DNA of 64,000 nucleotides from an uncultured Sphingomonadaceae bacterium (GTDB lineage Bacteria > Pseudomonadota > Alphaproteobacteria > Sphingomonadales > Sphingomonadaceae): contig CANMGU010000002.1 in the NCBI GenBank assembly GCA_947497455.1, positions 962,506 through 1,026,505 of the forward strand, in the 5' to 3' direction. The notes beneath the pieces were generated by a model. The model saw only the letters and a list, made by a program, of their open reading frames with translations, was not told the DNA's origin and did no database searches. The number at the start of each line of letters is the position of its first letter. Within the stretch, counting starts at the first letter, position 1. Below are positions 62,922 to 64,000 of the stretch, in pieces. A program made the position numbers and the translations under genes.

Positions 62922-64000
62922 TTATGATATAGGTATTCCAACCAGCGGATTCAATGGATGCCAGGCCCGCGGATTGACCGCAAAGCCGCGCTGACCGGGC
63001 CTGCTGATCGACCAACGCACGGGAACGGCCAACGGAATATAGTTGTAATGCTGAACCAGAATAACCTCTGTCTCGGCATAGAGCCTGGCCTTGATTTGCA
63101 AATTGGTTGCCGCATTGGCTTCCTGAATTTTCGCATCGGCGTCGTTCAGGCAGACCGGTGTCTTATCGCAGGTTAGCTGAGATAAAAACCATTGGGCGCT
63201 GTCATAAGGCGCAATTTCATCAATGAGTCGAACGTCTGCATCTTCATTCAGAGCAACTTGACGAGCGTCGAGCCCCACGCGGCGCAGATCCGATCGAATC
63301 CGTAGGAATAATATATCCGCGCCAGCGGCATCGGGAACGGCAATGGCCAATGGAACCACCGGACCTTCCAGTGCCTCCCAGCGCCGCACATGTTCACGCG
63401 CAAATTGTTGTCGATCCTGCATGGTCATGCTGGTCCAGTCTGGTCGTGCATTGATACCCGCAACATTCAAAGCATCTGGAATGATCTTCTGGCGACTTTG
63501 CCAAGCTGTTACTTTGGGGAAGGAGGTCAATAGCGCCGGGCGATCAATTGCCATCGACAATATTTCCCGATTGTCAGGTACAGACCAGAAACCGTTGGCT
63601 CTCACAAAAATAAGTCCGAACAATCCGGCAACCGGATCCAGCTTTATGTCATCGCTATTCACGCCTGCCTCATCAACCAGCGGGAGATGGTGAAATCGCC
63701 CGTTCAAGACGAGGTCAGTAAACCCCGCAGTGTAGCGAGCCACCGCTTTTGCAGGACTTTCACTGTTCAAAATGACTCGGCGCGGGTCGTCAGTTGGTTC
63801 ACCGTCTTGCGCTTCTTCGTCTTGCTCTTCATCCTCGGCATTGGATGCGACCTGATTGAAAACGCCCAACGTATAAGCACGATCATTATCCACTTCGCTC
63901 ATTGGACCGGCCCCTTGGCCGCTCCGGAACAATCCCATTTCCGGTTGCGCCATGAGTTGTAGGAAATTGGGGTGCGGCGAATTCAACCGAACTTCAATCA
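62922..64000 (-). CDS. Family 5 extracellular solute-binding protein (N-terminus beyond window)
   Basis: The frame is open from the window edge (IEVRLNSPHPNFLQLMAQP) to the stop at 62922, so about 359 residues of the C-terminal part are seen; the TTG at 63986 is internal, not a start. SBP family 5 features are AVARYTAGFTDLVLNGRFHH, SVPDNREILSMAIDRPALL and the C-terminal AETEVILVQHYNYIPLAVPV. An acidic Glu/Asp/Gln insert (NAEDEEQDEEAQDGEPTDD) near residue 55 is unusual. It would bind peptides or opines for an ABC importer; the permeases would lie outside. Confidence 0.88.
   Translation of the reverse strand, partial: IEVRLNSPHPNFLQLMAQPEMGLFRSGQGAGPMSEVDNDRAYTLGVFNQVASNAEDEEQDEEAQDGEPTDDPRRVILNSESPAKAVARYTAGFTDLVLNGRFHHLPLVDEAGVNSDDIKLDPVAGLFGLIFVRANGFWSVPDNREILSMAIDRPALLTSFPKVTAWQSRQKIIPDALNVAGINARPDWTSMTMQDRQQFAREHVRRWEALEGPVVPLAIAVPDAAGADILFLRIRSDLRRVGLDARQVALNEDADVRLIDEIAPYDSAQWFLSQLTCDKTPVCLNDADAKIQEANAATNLQIKARLYAETEVILVQHYNYIPLAVPVRWSISRPGQRGFAVNPRAWHPLNPLVGIPIS

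Noticed and set aside
1..64000. tRNA genes, rRNA genes, CRISPR arrays, transposases, phage genes or a replication origin
   Set aside because: No tRNA cloverleaf, regularly spaced repeats, transposase or integrase motifs, or DnaA-box cluster was seen on reading through.

Overview
The window looks like chromosome from an alphaproteobacterium of the order Sphingomonadales, probably a marine or freshwater Sphingorhabdus/Parasphingorhabdus/Sphingopyxis-type organism. This is an inference from gene content: a PabB-PabC fusion, a DUF1476 / BolA / monothiol glutaredoxin cluster, a CrtZ carotenoid hydroxylase, DUF4112, DUF3617 and ComEC-like proteins, moderate GC and dense, overlapping genes. No search was run. 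I see no tRNA or rRNA gene, CRISPR array, insertion sequence, prophage or replication origin; the region reads as core chromosome with small accessory islands.

Layout. 1-9.5 kb: a DUF2339 membrane protein (cut by the window edge) and an S9 peptidase, divergent from pabBC, metY and aatA; then a long imperfect inverted-repeat element and a single-cysteine MsrA. 9.5-12.7 kb, minus strand: thrS, a DUF305 lipoprotein and infC, the last apparently starting at ATA. 12.8-15.1 kb: a very compact operon of two paralogous membrane proteins, two 32-residue ORFs and an Xre regulator, every junction overlapping, behind a TGTCA/TGACA repeat array, followed by a lipoprotein hydrolase. 15.1-22.4 kb: hydrolase, TPR and DUF3617 genes, then a minus-strand set with a saccharopine-dehydrogenase-like/DUF4166 protein, a DCC protein, an SH3/metallo-beta-lactamase protein and a lipoprotein. 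22.4-26.7 kb: a LysR regulator with a palindrome over its start region, an acyltransferase/SGNH-hydrolase pair, and a 34-codon gene with its own terminator.

26.7-35.5 kb: TlyA, an MscS channel, a thiolase, DCC and DUF427 proteins, a monooxygenase-fold protein, SIMPL, and gloA and gloB flanking a membrane diguanylate cyclase. 35.5-43.7 kb: acyl-CoA synthetase, gamma-glutamyltransferase and pyrD on the minus strand, then isovaleryl-CoA dehydrogenase, an SDR and a glutathione S-transferase in one overlapping unit. 43.7-51.9 kb: SulP transporter, GST, EamA exporter, crtZ, leuC-(77 aa)-leuD, a quinone oxidoreductase, and DUF1476-bolA-grxD ending in a strong terminator.

51.9-64 kb: a BlaI/M56 (BlaR1-like) pair with BlaI-type operator dyads, a metallo-beta-lactamase/DUF4230/kelch operon, nadA-(107 aa)-nadC, two related membrane proteins and an RNase T2 with altered catalytic residues, an HxlR/carboxymuconolactone-decarboxylase-like divergent pair with matched operator dyads, DUF4112, and the C-terminal part of a family 5 solute-binding protein. 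Functional themes are NAD, leucine, folate and pyrimidine synthesis, glutathione/methylglyoxal and thiol chemistry, and self-regulated envelope-sensing modules.
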